Origin: Stutzerimonas stutzeri
GTDB taxonomy: Bacteria > Pseudomonadota > Gammaproteobacteria > Pseudomonadales > Pseudomonadaceae
Length of the DNA: 64,000 nucleotides
Assembly (NCBI RefSeq): GCF_024448715.1
Contig: NZ_JAMOHZ010000002.1
Span: 186,001-250,000 of the forward strand
Direction: 5' to 3'
This document shows positions 56,490 to 64,000 of the stretch, piece by piece; position 1 is the first letter of the stretch; each line of letters starts with the position of its first letter. The notes beneath the pieces are model-generated. The model worked only from the letters and a program-made list of their open reading frames with translations, was not told the origin of the DNA and did no database searches. Position numbers and translations under genes: made by a program.

Positions 56490-57752
56490 TCACCCGGCCC
56501 GGCGGCGGGTCGTCGGGCTTCCGCTTTTATTTCTCCGGGCCTTCATCCACAACTTATATATGCAATTAATTACCAAGAACAAAGCACCGGCGCAAATCCC
56601 ATAAACGATCGCGATCTCGTAGTTATCACGGAGCTCAGCGGTTGAGTAAACGAAATTTGCAGCGCTCGCAAATACCGCTAGCGCTATGATGCCGCTTACT
56701 ATCCCTAGGAATAGCTTCTGACGGCCGTATCTCTTCTCAAGATCCTCATAATGAATCTGTAACTTTTCAGTGGTGAGCACATGCTTCTGCTTTATTTCAT
56801 CCCACTGATTCATCATCTCGATTCTTATTGAATCCAAAGAATGTCGCTGATTACGAAGCAGTAGAGACATAAGGGCAGCGAATACAAGCATGCTAAAAAA
56901 AATGAATATATTATGAAGCGATATGCTTTCCGTCGGCGCTGTCTGGCTTCCAATAAGTATTAAAGCTACCGGTATGGCGAGAAGTTGATTCTGTATCTCA
57001 GAAAAAACCTTATTCAGCTTAAGCATAAAGTCAAGCTTTTCTTTCTCGACTTGATCTCTTATTTTTTCAAAAGAAAACTCAGAGACGTATAACTGATAAT
57101 TCGCATTGACGCGTTCTACAAATTCCGAAAACCGTTTAAGCAGACAGGGAAGTGTTAGTCTGTCGAGCTCATTTGTCTTCAACATTTCAATCAGAACTGA
57201 TTTTATGATTGAGGACTTTTGTTCTTTATGAATCTGAGCATTAACGAATTCGGCATAAAAATCTTGGCAGCCATCGAGGGGACGGAGATCATTAACGGTG
57301 TAGCCTAGAGATAACTCGATTTTCTGGCCATGTAAGAAAATGGCTTTTAACTTTCCTTTCAATACCGAATGATCCGCGACTTTAGCGATTTCTTGGATAA
57401 AACGAGCAGTATCTAGATAATACTGTACAACCCGGTCGGGTGCGTTTTCTCCACCCTTGTAGTGGTAGTCAATATCAGATAAATAAAACTCTTTCGGCAC
57501 GCGTGCTTGGCGAGACGGAGCCGAAATCAAATCTTCCAAACAGCTGGCAAAGATTAAATCATCTTGGGACGGCAACTTAAAAGATAGTTGCTCAATCCTT
57601 TGATCGTACTGAGCCTCCAATCCGCTTTTTTCGAGGTCTGAGTGAATACTCGCATATTCTGCCTGCGGAAGGCGACCAGACAGCACCCGGCCAGAAGAAA
57701 CGGGCCCTGCTATTTTCTTGCTTAAATGAATAGCGAGCTCTAAATCGTTCAT
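56490..57752 (-). CDS. Four-helix membrane coiled-coil protein, partner of NdpA-like protein
   Basis: 420 residues, not recognised. Cytosolic N-terminal half (1-255) rich in helices with a conserved-looking DYHYKGGENAPDRVVQYYLD block (95-114). Then four predicted membrane helices (about 257-270, 279-299, 346-368, 379-403) with a charged coiled-coil loop between helices 2 and 3 (about 303-345). Ends in a basic tail (KARRNKSGSPTTRRRAG). Its ATG is 1 bp after the stop of the NdpA-like gene, so the pair is one operon. Base composition is AT-richer than the surrounding island. An effector or membrane anchor role is inferred from architecture only. Confidence 0.75.
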   Translation of the reverse strand: MNDLELAIHLSKKIAGPVSSGRVLSGRLPQAEYASIHSDLEKSGLEAQYDQRIEQLSFKLPSQDDLIFASCLEDLISAPSRQARVPKEFYLSDIDYHYKGGENAPDRVVQYYLDTARFIQEIAKVADHSVLKGKLKAIFLHGQKIELSLGYTVNDLRPLDGCQDFYAEFVNAQIHKEQKSSIIKSVLIEMLKTNELDRLTLPCLLKRFSEFVERVNANYQLYVSEFSFEKIRDQVEKEKLDFMLKLNKVFSEIQNQLLAIPVALILIGSQTAPTESISLHNIFIFFSMLVFAALMSLLLRNQRHSLDSIRIEMMNQWDEIKQKHVLTTEKLQIHYEDLEKRYGRQKLFLGIVSGIIALAVFASAANFVYSTAELRDNYEIAIVYGICAGALFLVINCIYKLWMKARRNKSGSPTTRRRAG

Positions 57753-57753
57753 C

Positions 57754-58797
57754 TCATTCTTCGTTGTCTTCTGGATCTATACCTTTCTCTTTTTTTATTC
57801 TTGCTATCAGATCGACTGGGGGATTTCTGATGATAATGCTTTCTTCGTCGTCGTCTAGATATACTCTTTCGTTGAATATATCCTCAACATCAAACCCAAG
57901 ACTTATAGTGCCAAACTTTGTTGTATAGCGCTGCAGTTTCTTAATGCTGCTACTGTGCGGAGAGAAAGTTTCGTGAATCTCAACGTTATTGTCTTTGACA
58001 TACTCGATAAACGAAGCGGGCTCTTCTGGGTTAATGAACGCTGAAAGTGCTACCAAATGAACTGGTTTGTCATCGTCCTTCATTTCTTTACAGTGTTCGT
58101 AAACCTTGGCGCGAATGGATTGGCGCTCCGCCGCGGCGAACTCATTTTCTTCGCAATATGAATCTATCGTTTCGATAAGCTTTTGCGTGTTGTATTTGGA
58201 GTCCGTGTAATCAATGCATGCGAGTGCCTGCCTGAAGTATGCGGATGAGTCGCCTTCAGCGCCTGTTCCTTTTTTAATGAAGGAAAGGTAAGGTTGTTCA
58301 TCGTTTTGCCACTTCTCAATATCGATCCGCGCCGCCTCGCGCAGATTGCTAACATCAAAGAAAAGCGAGTCGTTTAAGTCGAGCGTCGTACTATCTATCC
58401 CTACTCCCTCTTTAAGCTTCAGCATCGCAATCAGTAGCCAGTCCCGCCCCTGATTCTCATACCGGATGAACACAGGATAGCTTGTGGTAGTCAACCTGCT
58501 GTTCGCCATTTCTGTCGAAATAACTTCGGTGCAAAGTTTACTCATTGCCACCAGATCAGTTTTCCCGGCATGGTAGTCGGTCAGGATCTTAGGGAAGATA
58601 TGGATCATATGGTTGGCGCCTAGAGTCCCGTAGCCGTTACTGAGTCTCCCATACAGCTTCAGCACATCATCCCCCAGATTCTGAAGTCGATCGTCTAGCG
58701 GCAACGGAGTCAGTCGGGGGACCACAGTGGCGCTACCTGGGCCTGACGTGTCTCGGGCTTTCTCAATCCCGTGGATGATGGACTCTGTAATATTCAC
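57754..58797 (-). CDS. Nucleoid-associated protein NdpA/YejK family
   Basis: 347 residues matching the 37-kDa nucleoid-associated family (YejK, NdpA). Shared landmarks include DWLLIAMLKLKEGVGIDSTT, the ARIDIEKWQNDEQPYLSFIK block (compare ARIDLTEWETNPES...LTFLKG in YejK) and a C-terminal GFDVEDIFNERVYLDDDEESI segment followed by RNPP. YejK binds the nucleoid; its function is little known. This is not the housekeeping copy: it is in an island, AT-rich, and in operon with a membrane protein. Start MNITESIIHGIEKAR. Confidence 0.85.
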   Translation of the reverse strand: MNITESIIHGIEKARDTSGPGSATVVPRLTPLPLDDRLQNLGDDVLKLYGRLSNGYGTLGANHMIHIFPKILTDYHAGKTDLVAMSKLCTEVISTEMANSRLTTTSYPVFIRYENQGRDWLLIAMLKLKEGVGIDSTTLDLNDSLFFDVSNLREAARIDIEKWQNDEQPYLSFIKKGTGAEGDSSAYFRQALACIDYTDSKYNTQKLIETIDSYCEENEFAAAERQSIRAKVYEHCKEMKDDDKPVHLVALSAFINPEEPASFIEYVKDNNVEIHETFSPHSSSIKKLQRYTTKFGTISLGFDVEDIFNERVYLDDDEESIIIRNPPVDLIARIKKEKGIDPEDNEE

Positions 58798-59080
58798 TGG
58801 ATTCCCTTCTCTCAGGTGGGGTCGGCTTTCACGCTTTGTTTAGCGGAATGCAAGCTGCTTCTGTGCAGGCCACAGTTAACTACACAACAGTTACGGGTGC
58901 TACTCCCAACCTAATTGCCCGCATTTAAGGCTGCAGCCTCTGACAAATCGATCAGGGAATGGCATCAACAGAAGCTGAAATCGTTTCGTGGGCTGCCCCG
59001 TTGTGATTGGCCCACCTGTACGTCTCCTTTTGGCCCAGAGTGTGTAAAAACGCTGCTAGCCAGGGCTCTATGAGCAATGA
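58798..59080. other. 283-bp region between NdpA operon and IS21 element
   Basis: Promoter region of the ndpA-like operon on its left. The right part (GAGTGTGTAAAAACGC at about 59038) looks like an IS end remnant but no element can be assigned. Confidence 0.4.
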
Positions 59081-59186
59081 TGTTGCCGCTGACCGAAAAC
59101 TGACCCAGTAGAGGCTGTTCTGCCGACTGAAAACTGACCCAGGTGTTCAACTGCTTCTGCTCAATTTTTGAGCAGGAGAACACAGG

Positions 59187-60695
59187 GTGATCAGTATGGA
59201 AATGATGGGCAAAATCCGCCGGATGTATTTCCGCGACAAGCTGTCGCTGCATGAGATAGCCAAGCGCACCGGGTTGGCGCGCAACACGATTCGCAAGTGG
59301 GTCAGAGCACCTGAGGCCAAGCCGCCGGTCTACCAACGCCGCGCGATCTTCAACAAACTCAGCCCTTTTCACGCCACGCTGGAGCAGGCGCTAAAAGCCG
59401 ATTCGCTACGGCCCAAGCAACAGCGGCGCAGTGCCAAGGCGCTGTTGGCGCAAATCAAAGCCGAAGGTTATGACGGTGGCTACAGCCAGCTCACCGCGTT
59501 TATCCGTGCCTGGCGAGGGGGACAGGGCAAGGCGTCGCAGGCCTTTGTGCCGCTGACCTTTGCTCTTGGCGAGGCGTTTCAGTTTGACTGGAGCGAGGAA
59601 GGCTTGCTGGTCGGCGGCATTTACCGGCGTATGCAGGTGGCACATCTGAAGCTGTGTGCCAGCCGTGCGTTCTGGCTTGTGGCGTATCCGAGCCAGGGCC
59701 ATGAGATGTTATTTGACGCCCATACACGCTCGTTCGGCTCCTTGGGCGGCGTGCCGCGCCGGGGCATCTACGACAACATGAAGACCGCCGTCGACAAGGT
59801 CAATAAGGGCAAAGGCCGGGCGGTGAATGCGCGCTTTGCGGTGATGTGCGCGCATTACCTGTTCGATCCGGACTTCTGCAACGTCGCCGCTGGTTGGGAA
59901 AAGGGCATCGTTGAAAAGAACGTGCAAGACAGCCGCAGGCGTATCTGGCTAGACGCCCAGGACTGTCAGTTTCACTCCTTCGAGGAACTCAATGCCTGGC
60001 TGGGCCAGCGCTGCCGCGCGCTTTGGAACGAGCTGACGCACCCTCAATACAGCGGGCTGAGTGTGGCCGAAGTGCTGGAGTTGGAGCGCGCTGAACTGAT
60101 GCCTGTGCCAGCGCCATTCGACGGTTACGTCGAGCGGCCTGCGCGGGTCTCCAGCACCTGCCTGGTCAGCGTCGGGCGCAACCGCTACTCGGTGCCGTGT
60201 GAGTACGCGGGTAAGTGGGTCAGCAGCCGTTTGTATCCGACGCGAATCGAGGTGGTGGCTGACGACGCGCTGATCGCCAGCCATGTCCGCTTGCTGGATC
60301 GCGACCAGGTCAGCTATGACTGGCAGCACTACCTCCCGCTGATCGAACGCAAGCCCGGTGCGCTGCGCAACGGCGCGCCCTTTGCTGATCTGCCGGCGCC
60401 GCTGCGTCAGCTTAAGCACGGTCTGGGGCGTCATGCCGGCGGTGACCGGATCATGGCGCAAGTTCTGGCTGCCGTACCGGTCGCCGGGCTCGATGCGGTG
60501 CTGGTGGCTGTTGAGCTGGTACTGGAAAGCGGCAGCCTGAGCGCCGAACACATCCTCAATGTCGTGGCGCGCCTGGCCGCGACCGAACCACCACCCAGCG
60601 TCGAAACCCACTTGTCGCTCAAGGAAGCCCCCGTCGCTAACACGGCGCGCTACGACCGCCTGCGTGGCCAGACCGAGGAGATCGGTCATGCGTGA
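59187..60695 (+). CDS. istA: IS21 transposase IstA
   Basis: 502 residues from a GTG (GGAGAA upstream). N-terminal helix-turn-helix (LSLHEIAKRTGLARNTIRKW), DDE integrase core (FQFDWSEEG, DNMKTAV, and EKGIVEKNV with the Glu), then the C-terminal beta domain (VSVGRNRYSVPCEYAGKWVS). Stop overlaps the istB start. Confidence 0.96.
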   Translation: MISMEMMGKIRRMYFRDKLSLHEIAKRTGLARNTIRKWVRAPEAKPPVYQRRAIFNKLSPFHATLEQALKADSLRPKQQRRSAKALLAQIKAEGYDGGYSQLTAFIRAWRGGQGKASQAFVPLTFALGEAFQFDWSEEGLLVGGIYRRMQVAHLKLCASRAFWLVAYPSQGHEMLFDAHTRSFGSLGGVPRRGIYDNMKTAVDKVNKGKGRAVNARFAVMCAHYLFDPDFCNVAAGWEKGIVEKNVQDSRRRIWLDAQDCQFHSFEELNAWLGQRCRALWNELTHPQYSGLSVAEVLELERAELMPVPAPFDGYVERPARVSSTCLVSVGRNRYSVPCEYAGKWVSSRLYPTRIEVVADDALIASHVRLLDRDQVSYDWQHYLPLIERKPGALRNGAPFADLPAPLRQLKHGLGRHAGGDRIMAQVLAAVPVAGLDAVLVAVELVLESGSLSAEHILNVVARLAATEPPPSVETHLSLKEAPVANTARYDRLRGQTEEIGHA

Positions 60696-61492
60696 TTTGA
60701 TGGCGGAACTCAAGGAGCTGCGCCTGCACGGCATGGCCACGGCCTGGGCGGAGTTAACTGCACAGGGTGAGTCGAACACAGCCTCGTCCAAGTGGCTGCT
60801 CGAACACCTGCTGGAACAAGAGCACACAGATCGCGCCATGCGCTCGGTGAGCCACCAGATGAACATGGCCAAGCTGCCGATGCACCGCGATCTGGCCGGC
60901 TTCGACTTCAGCGCCTCCAGCGCCGACGCTCGCTTGACCAGCGAGCTGGCCAATCTGAGCTTTACCGACACCGCGCAGAACGTGGGTGCTGATCGGTGGG
61001 CCAGGCACCGGTAAAACCCACCTAGCCACCGCGCTGGCCGTGTCCGGCATCACCCGGCACGGTAAGCGCGTGCGCTTCTACTCCACGGTCGATCTGGTCA
61101 ATCTGCTGGAGCGCGAAAAACACGACGGCAAAGCCGGGCGGATCGCCCAGGCACTGCTGCGCATGGATCTGGTCATCCTCGACGAACTGGGTTATCTGCC
61201 GTTCAGCCAGGCTGGCGGTGCGTTGCTGTTTCACCTGCTGTCCAAGCTGTACGAACACACCAGCGTGGTGATCACCACCAACCTGAGCTTCGCCGAATGG
61301 TCGAGCGTGTTCGGCGACGCCAAGATGACCACCGCCCTGCTGGATCGGCTGACCCACCACTGCCACATCGTCGAAACCGGTAACGAGTCCTATCGCCTGC
61401 AACACAGTAGCTTGGCGGCCCAGGCCAAGATCAAATCACGGGAGCGAAAGCGTAAGGGCGGCCAAGAACCGGAGGACGATGAGCCGTTCTGA
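60688..61492 (+). pseudogene. istB: IS21 helper ATPase IstB, frameshifted
   Basis: The frame from ATG 60688 gives MRDLMAELKELRLHGMATAW to SFTDTAQNV, then one extra G at about 60983-60985 shifts the frame. The P-loop [28 protein letters not shown] (Walker B) and the rest of IstB continue in another frame to 61492. Without repair the ATPase is not made, so this copy is probably immobile unless helped in trans or by ribosomal slippage. Confidence 0.9.
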
Positions 61493-61686
61493 TTTCATGG
61501 CGACGACGGCCTGCTACATGGCTGCGTGTGGCAGGTCTTAAACAACTGAACTGGGCTAGCGAAGGAGTGGGGGCAACAGCAGCTGCGCTGGTAGACTTAT
61601 CCACAGTTGCTGGTAACAAAATCAGCAATCCGCCCTGGGTCAAATTTCAATCGGCAGGGTGGGTCAATTTTCCATCAGCGCCAACA

Positions 61687-62008
61687 TAGTGCTGCACAAC
61701 GAGCCCTGGCCACGCAGTTTCTCGGCCGCTCTGCTCACATAGGTTGCTAACCAGCGCACTTGAAGCTTCGTCGACCATGGCTGCACCACGATGAGTGATA
61801 TGCCCCCAGGCCTGGCCGCACCGTTACTCTGCCACCTTCGAATGCTGTTTTGCGGGCAATAGCGGTGCGGAGCGGATCACAGGAGACTGATGATTGAGGC
61901 TCCACCCTTTTTGGCAGATCAAGCTTCATACAGTAAAATGCCCCCACGGGCCGTGGGACATGTTGACGGGAAGCCGTCTCCCCCTGCGGACATTTCAGGA
62001 GCAATGCC
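61687..62008. other. 322-bp region without a supported gene
   Basis: No credible coding frame; it includes the promoter region of the BPSL0761-family gene at its right end (CAGGAGCAATGCC before ATG 62009). Confidence 0.5.
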
Positions 62009-62287
62009 ATGACGATGGCCCATGAGCGCACCCGTAGCGTTGTGCAAACACGGGACTTCCTACAGGAACTGGCCAGGGACACGAGCCTTCCTGAAAGCGT
62101 ACGGTACCAAGCAAAAAATCTACTACGGCATTACCCGACAGCGGAGACCATCTCGTTGGCTGGGCGAGCGGAAGAGCGATCCAAGCAGGAACTTTCCCTA
62201 TTGGCCGACAAGCATGGACCTCTACATCCGGTGTTAGTCAGCTGGCTGTTAAATGATCCGATGTTTTCTGATCACGGAACTAGCTGA
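62009..62287 (+). CDS. BPSL0761-family protein
   Basis: 92 residues starting MTMAHERTRSVVQTRDFLQE, the family's conserved opening, with LPESVRYQAKNLLRHYP in the middle. AGGAG 7 nt upstream. A widespread small protein of unknown function in Pseudomonas and Burkholderia accessory regions. Its end abuts an IS3 fragment. Confidence 0.8.
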   Translation: MTMAHERTRSVVQTRDFLQELARDTSLPESVRYQAKNLLRHYPTAETISLAGRAEERSKQELSLLADKHGPLHPVLVSWLLNDPMFSDHGTS

Positions 62288-62299
62288 GCCAGACCAGGT

Positions 62300-62472
62300 G
62301 GGTGCACTGGTACAACACTGGTACAACACTGGTACAACAATGAGCGCCTGCTGAGTTCAATCGGGTATATCCCGCCTGCGGAGGCTGAGGCAAACTTCTA
62401 CCGGCAACAAGCTGGTGTGGCCATTGCGGCCTGACTTAAACGAAACGGCCTCCACAAAAGCCGGGACGATTC
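62300..62472 (+). mobile_element. IS3-family transposase C-terminal fragment and end repeat
   Basis: From about 62330 the frame reads WYNNERLLSSIGYIPPAEAE and then ANFYRQQAGVAIAA with stop at 62432, the typical C-terminus of IS3 OrfB. It is followed by GACTTAAACGAAACGGCC...CCGGGACGATTCA, the element's terminal repeat. The rest of the element is missing. The same end occurs at 37221-37275. Confidence 0.85.
62306..62338. repeat. Tandem 11-bp repeat x3 (ACTGGTACAAC)
   Basis: Three exact head-to-tail copies of ACTGGTACAAC at 62306-62338, the last copy forming the WYN codons of the IS3 fragment. Suggests replication slippage at the truncation point. Confidence 0.9.
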
Positions 62473-62495
62473 AGCACTCCGCTGGAGGATGCCTT

Positions 62496-62609
62496 TCATT
62501 CCCGCTCCATACTTCGCACGTCAACACTAATAGCCTCTAAAACTCCCTTTAAATCGGCTCCCAGCTCGGGCCGCACGAGCCGTATGTAGGCTGCTATTGC
62601 CTCGTTCAT
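62496..62609 (-). CDS. Possible small ORF, 37 residues
   Basis: MNEAIAAYIRLVRPELGADL then KGVLEAISVDVRSMERE and stop; amphipathic helix pattern with no family match. Below usual length limits; start at ATG 62609 lacks a strong ribosome site. May be a remnant. Confidence 0.3.
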   Translation of the reverse strand: MNEAIAAYIRLVRPELGADLKGVLEAISVDVRSMERE

Positions 62610-62794
62610 TAGTAACCGGGATACGTACCCTTTCACGACCACCAAGCGAATCATCACGCCACTGGCTCTCGTGCAGTTGCTTTACGTTGACCGTGGTGAG
62701 CTTGTGAGGGCTAGCGGCGCTCACCTGCCCATATAAACAACGTGATGAAGCTCTCGTTTTTGACAAGAATTATGAATTTTAGTGCATTTAGTAA

Positions 62795-63295
62795 TTAATG
62801 GAACTCATCGAAGATTACGAGCTGCGGATAGGCGGCCTGATTCTCTTCGGTGTCCGCCAAGGTAACCGTGACCCCGTCGACCAGGCGCACCCGCCGACCC
62901 CGCCAATGCCACCAGGAGGCAGCACCTTCGGCGATGATCCCCCCGGTTTGGCGTGCCAGCGCCGAGATCATTGACTGCGGCAGACGCGAGCGCGCCTTGC
63001 AGTACCCACCGGAATCCGTACTGCCCGGCTTGAGCCCACCGATCACCCGCTTGACCATGGCGTCGTTGACCGCCGCTTGGCAGCTGCCGTCAGCCGACAA
63101 CACCTGGGCGAGAAACATCGACAAGGTTTCCGCCGGCGGAAACAACCGCTCGCGGTGCTCCGGTAGCAACGCCCCAACACGGTCGAACAGCTTTGGGCTG
63201 GTCAGCAGATTGAACAGGAAATAGCTGTCCGCGTTGCTTGCATAGTGGCGTACACGCTGTTGTTGCCCCGTTGTTGGGCGGTGGCTAGGATGCAT
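62795..63295 (-). pseudogene. IS4-family transposase, N-terminal fragment
   Basis: Starts MHPSHRPTTGQQQRVRHYAS and contains RERLFPPAETLSMFLAQVLS, DGSCQAAVNDAMVKRVIGGL and WWHWRGRRVRLVDGVTVTLA, the N-terminal part of IS4 transposases of about 440 residues. It breaks off after QAAYPQ and ends with an unrelated LVIFDEFH tail. The catalytic half is gone. Confidence 0.85.
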
Positions 63296-63431
63296 GTGGG
63301 CTGGCTCCTCGGGTGGTTGCTGTGGATTTCGCAACCTCCAGCCTACTATCCGGGGCGGCCAGCCCTCTACTTTCCCATAAAAATCAATGGCTTGGGTTTA
63401 ATTCAGTGCCATTCGGCTATACGACGTTTTC

Positions 63432-63782
63432 TTAGTCCGCGGTCTCGTCGCTCAGATCGAGGTTCCAGTCGCCAACCGTGATCACGCCAGCAATTAGCAT
63501 CGGGTCATACTGATTAGGGCCGAGATGGATCTGATAGCCATGCTTCTTTAGCAAGGTCACCGAGCGCGAGTTGATCGCACCATCAATGTGGCAGCAGTAC
63601 TCGCGCACGTAACGCCAGGCGAGATCAACAGCCTGTTGAGTGTGAGTAGGCAGATCGGCGTATACGTCAGGATGATTAATCGCATCCCCTTCGTTGTCGC
63701 CGTAGGGACGCTGTACGTGGCGTAGCGCCTCTAGCGCGTTGACGACGTCTCGAATGGTCAGCGGGTGGTAGTAGTTGAACAT
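63432..63782 (-). CDS. Hypothetical protein, plasmid/ICE type
   Basis: 116 residues with a good ribosome site (AGAAGGAAAA before ATG 63782). Acidic and aromatic, no signal peptide or membrane helix; motif HCHIDG-like region (YCCHIDGAINSRSVTLLKKH). Not recognised. Small proteins of this kind are common in integrative elements. Confidence 0.65.
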   Translation of the reverse strand: MFNYYHPLTIRDVVNALEALRHVQRPYGDNEGDAINHPDVYADLPTHTQQAVDLAWRYVREYCCHIDGAINSRSVTLLKKHGYQIHLGPNQYDPMLIAGVITVGDWNLDLSDETAD

Positions 63783-63891
63783 GTGATTTTTCCTTCTGAA
63801 ATTCCGAACCCTGTCAGGGGCTATCGCGATGCGATGGGAAGCAGGCTATGGTGACTCTGCATTTTCTAGGTACCGGAAAGGGCGAGAATCG

Positions 63892-64000
63892 ATGAAGGAC
63901 GCAACAGGCCTCGGCTGGGCAAGGATTCCAACCTACGCAGAAACCATAGACGCACTAGCAAGTGGATTCGGCCTGATAGAAGCGAACGAGCAAAAATTGA
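63892..64000 (+). CDS. Partial gene running off the window
   Basis: ATG at 63892 with AAAGGGCGAG upstream opens MKDATGLGWARIPTYAETID and stays open to the last base (36 codons). Too short to assign. Confidence 0.5.
   Translation, partial: MKDATGLGWARIPTYAETIDALASGFGLIEANEQKL

Larger units (their letters stand above)
59081..61686. mobile_element. IS21-family insertion sequence
   Basis: Ends TGTTGCCGCTGACCGAAAAC (left, 59081) and, inverted, TGTTGGCGCTGATGGAAAAT (right end at 61686), each followed by TGACCCA and a second subterminal copy, as typical for IS21 multiple terminal sites. It carries istA and a frameshifted istB. No matching target duplication was seen next to the ends. About 2.6 kb. 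Confidence 0.88.

Noticed and set aside
59060..61700. Target duplication of the IS21 element.
   Set aside because: Bases next to the two ends (GCAATGA and TAGTGCT) show no convincing repeat.

Overview
The window looks like an accessory heavy-metal resistance region from a Pseudomonas-type gammaproteobacterium. The evidence is the family content: Pseudomonas-style CopA/CopB, PtrA-family peptides, an OprD porin, CzcRS with CzcICBA, ArsJ with its GAPDH partner, and a Tn21-subgroup mercury transposon. It also carries several insertion-sequence remnants, broken genes and plasmid/ICE-type small genes. I saw no rRNA, tRNA, CRISPR array or replication origin. Whether it sits on a chromosome, an ICE or a plasmid cannot be told from this window.

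Layout. 1-1.2 kb: debris, consisting of a umuD-umuC deletion fusion and an N-truncated TcmP-like gene. 1.2-23.6 kb: copper island. An orphan copR is followed by plus-strand copper genes (PtrA-like peptide, multicopper oxidase CopA, Met/His-rich protein, CopB, His-tailed cytochrome c, Cys-rich storage protein). A long minus-strand set follows: copper P-type ATPase, CusCBA, CusF, PtrA-like peptide, small Met-rich proteins, CopS, an ATP-grasp enzyme, a second cytochrome c, a DUF305 protein and a lipoprotein. 23.9-26.3 kb: HAD hydrolase, then a divergent cation efflux gene and cadR around a MerR-type promoter. 26.4-39 kb: CzcRS, OprD porin, czcICBA, a third PtrA-like peptide and CzcD. 39.2-40.8 kb: ICMT-like methyltransferase, DsbA and DsbB. 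40,824-49,489: complete Tn21-type mer transposon without an integron. 49.5-55.5 kb: arsenic operon, with arsO cut off by the transposon end. 55.8 kb: small periplasmic protein. 56.5-58.8 kb: two-gene operon of an NdpA/YejK nucleoid-associated protein and a four-helix membrane coiled-coil protein. 59.1-61.7 kb: IS21-family element with a broken istB. 61.7-64 kb: IS3 and IS4 fragments among small plasmid/ICE-like genes.

How it works together. A 15-bp inverted repeat, TTACA-N5-GTAAT, recurs in front of nearly every copper and czc transcription unit, so much of the first 39 kb appears to be a CopR/CzcR regulon. Copper is handled in the periplasm by CopA/CopB, cytochromes, CusF and PtrA-like peptides. 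It is exported from the cytosol by the P-type ATPase, moved across the outer membrane by CusCBA, and stored by the Cys-rich bundle. CzcCBA with CzcD handles Zn/Cd/Co, mer reduces Hg(II), and ars reduces, methyl-detoxifies and exports arsenic, including export of As(V) as a phosphoglycerate ester.

The least explained parts are the NdpA plus membrane-protein pair (a candidate defence or nucleoid system), the ATP-grasp gene downstream of copS, the family of three PtrA-like peptides, and a possible copper-inducible small RNA upstream of copR.
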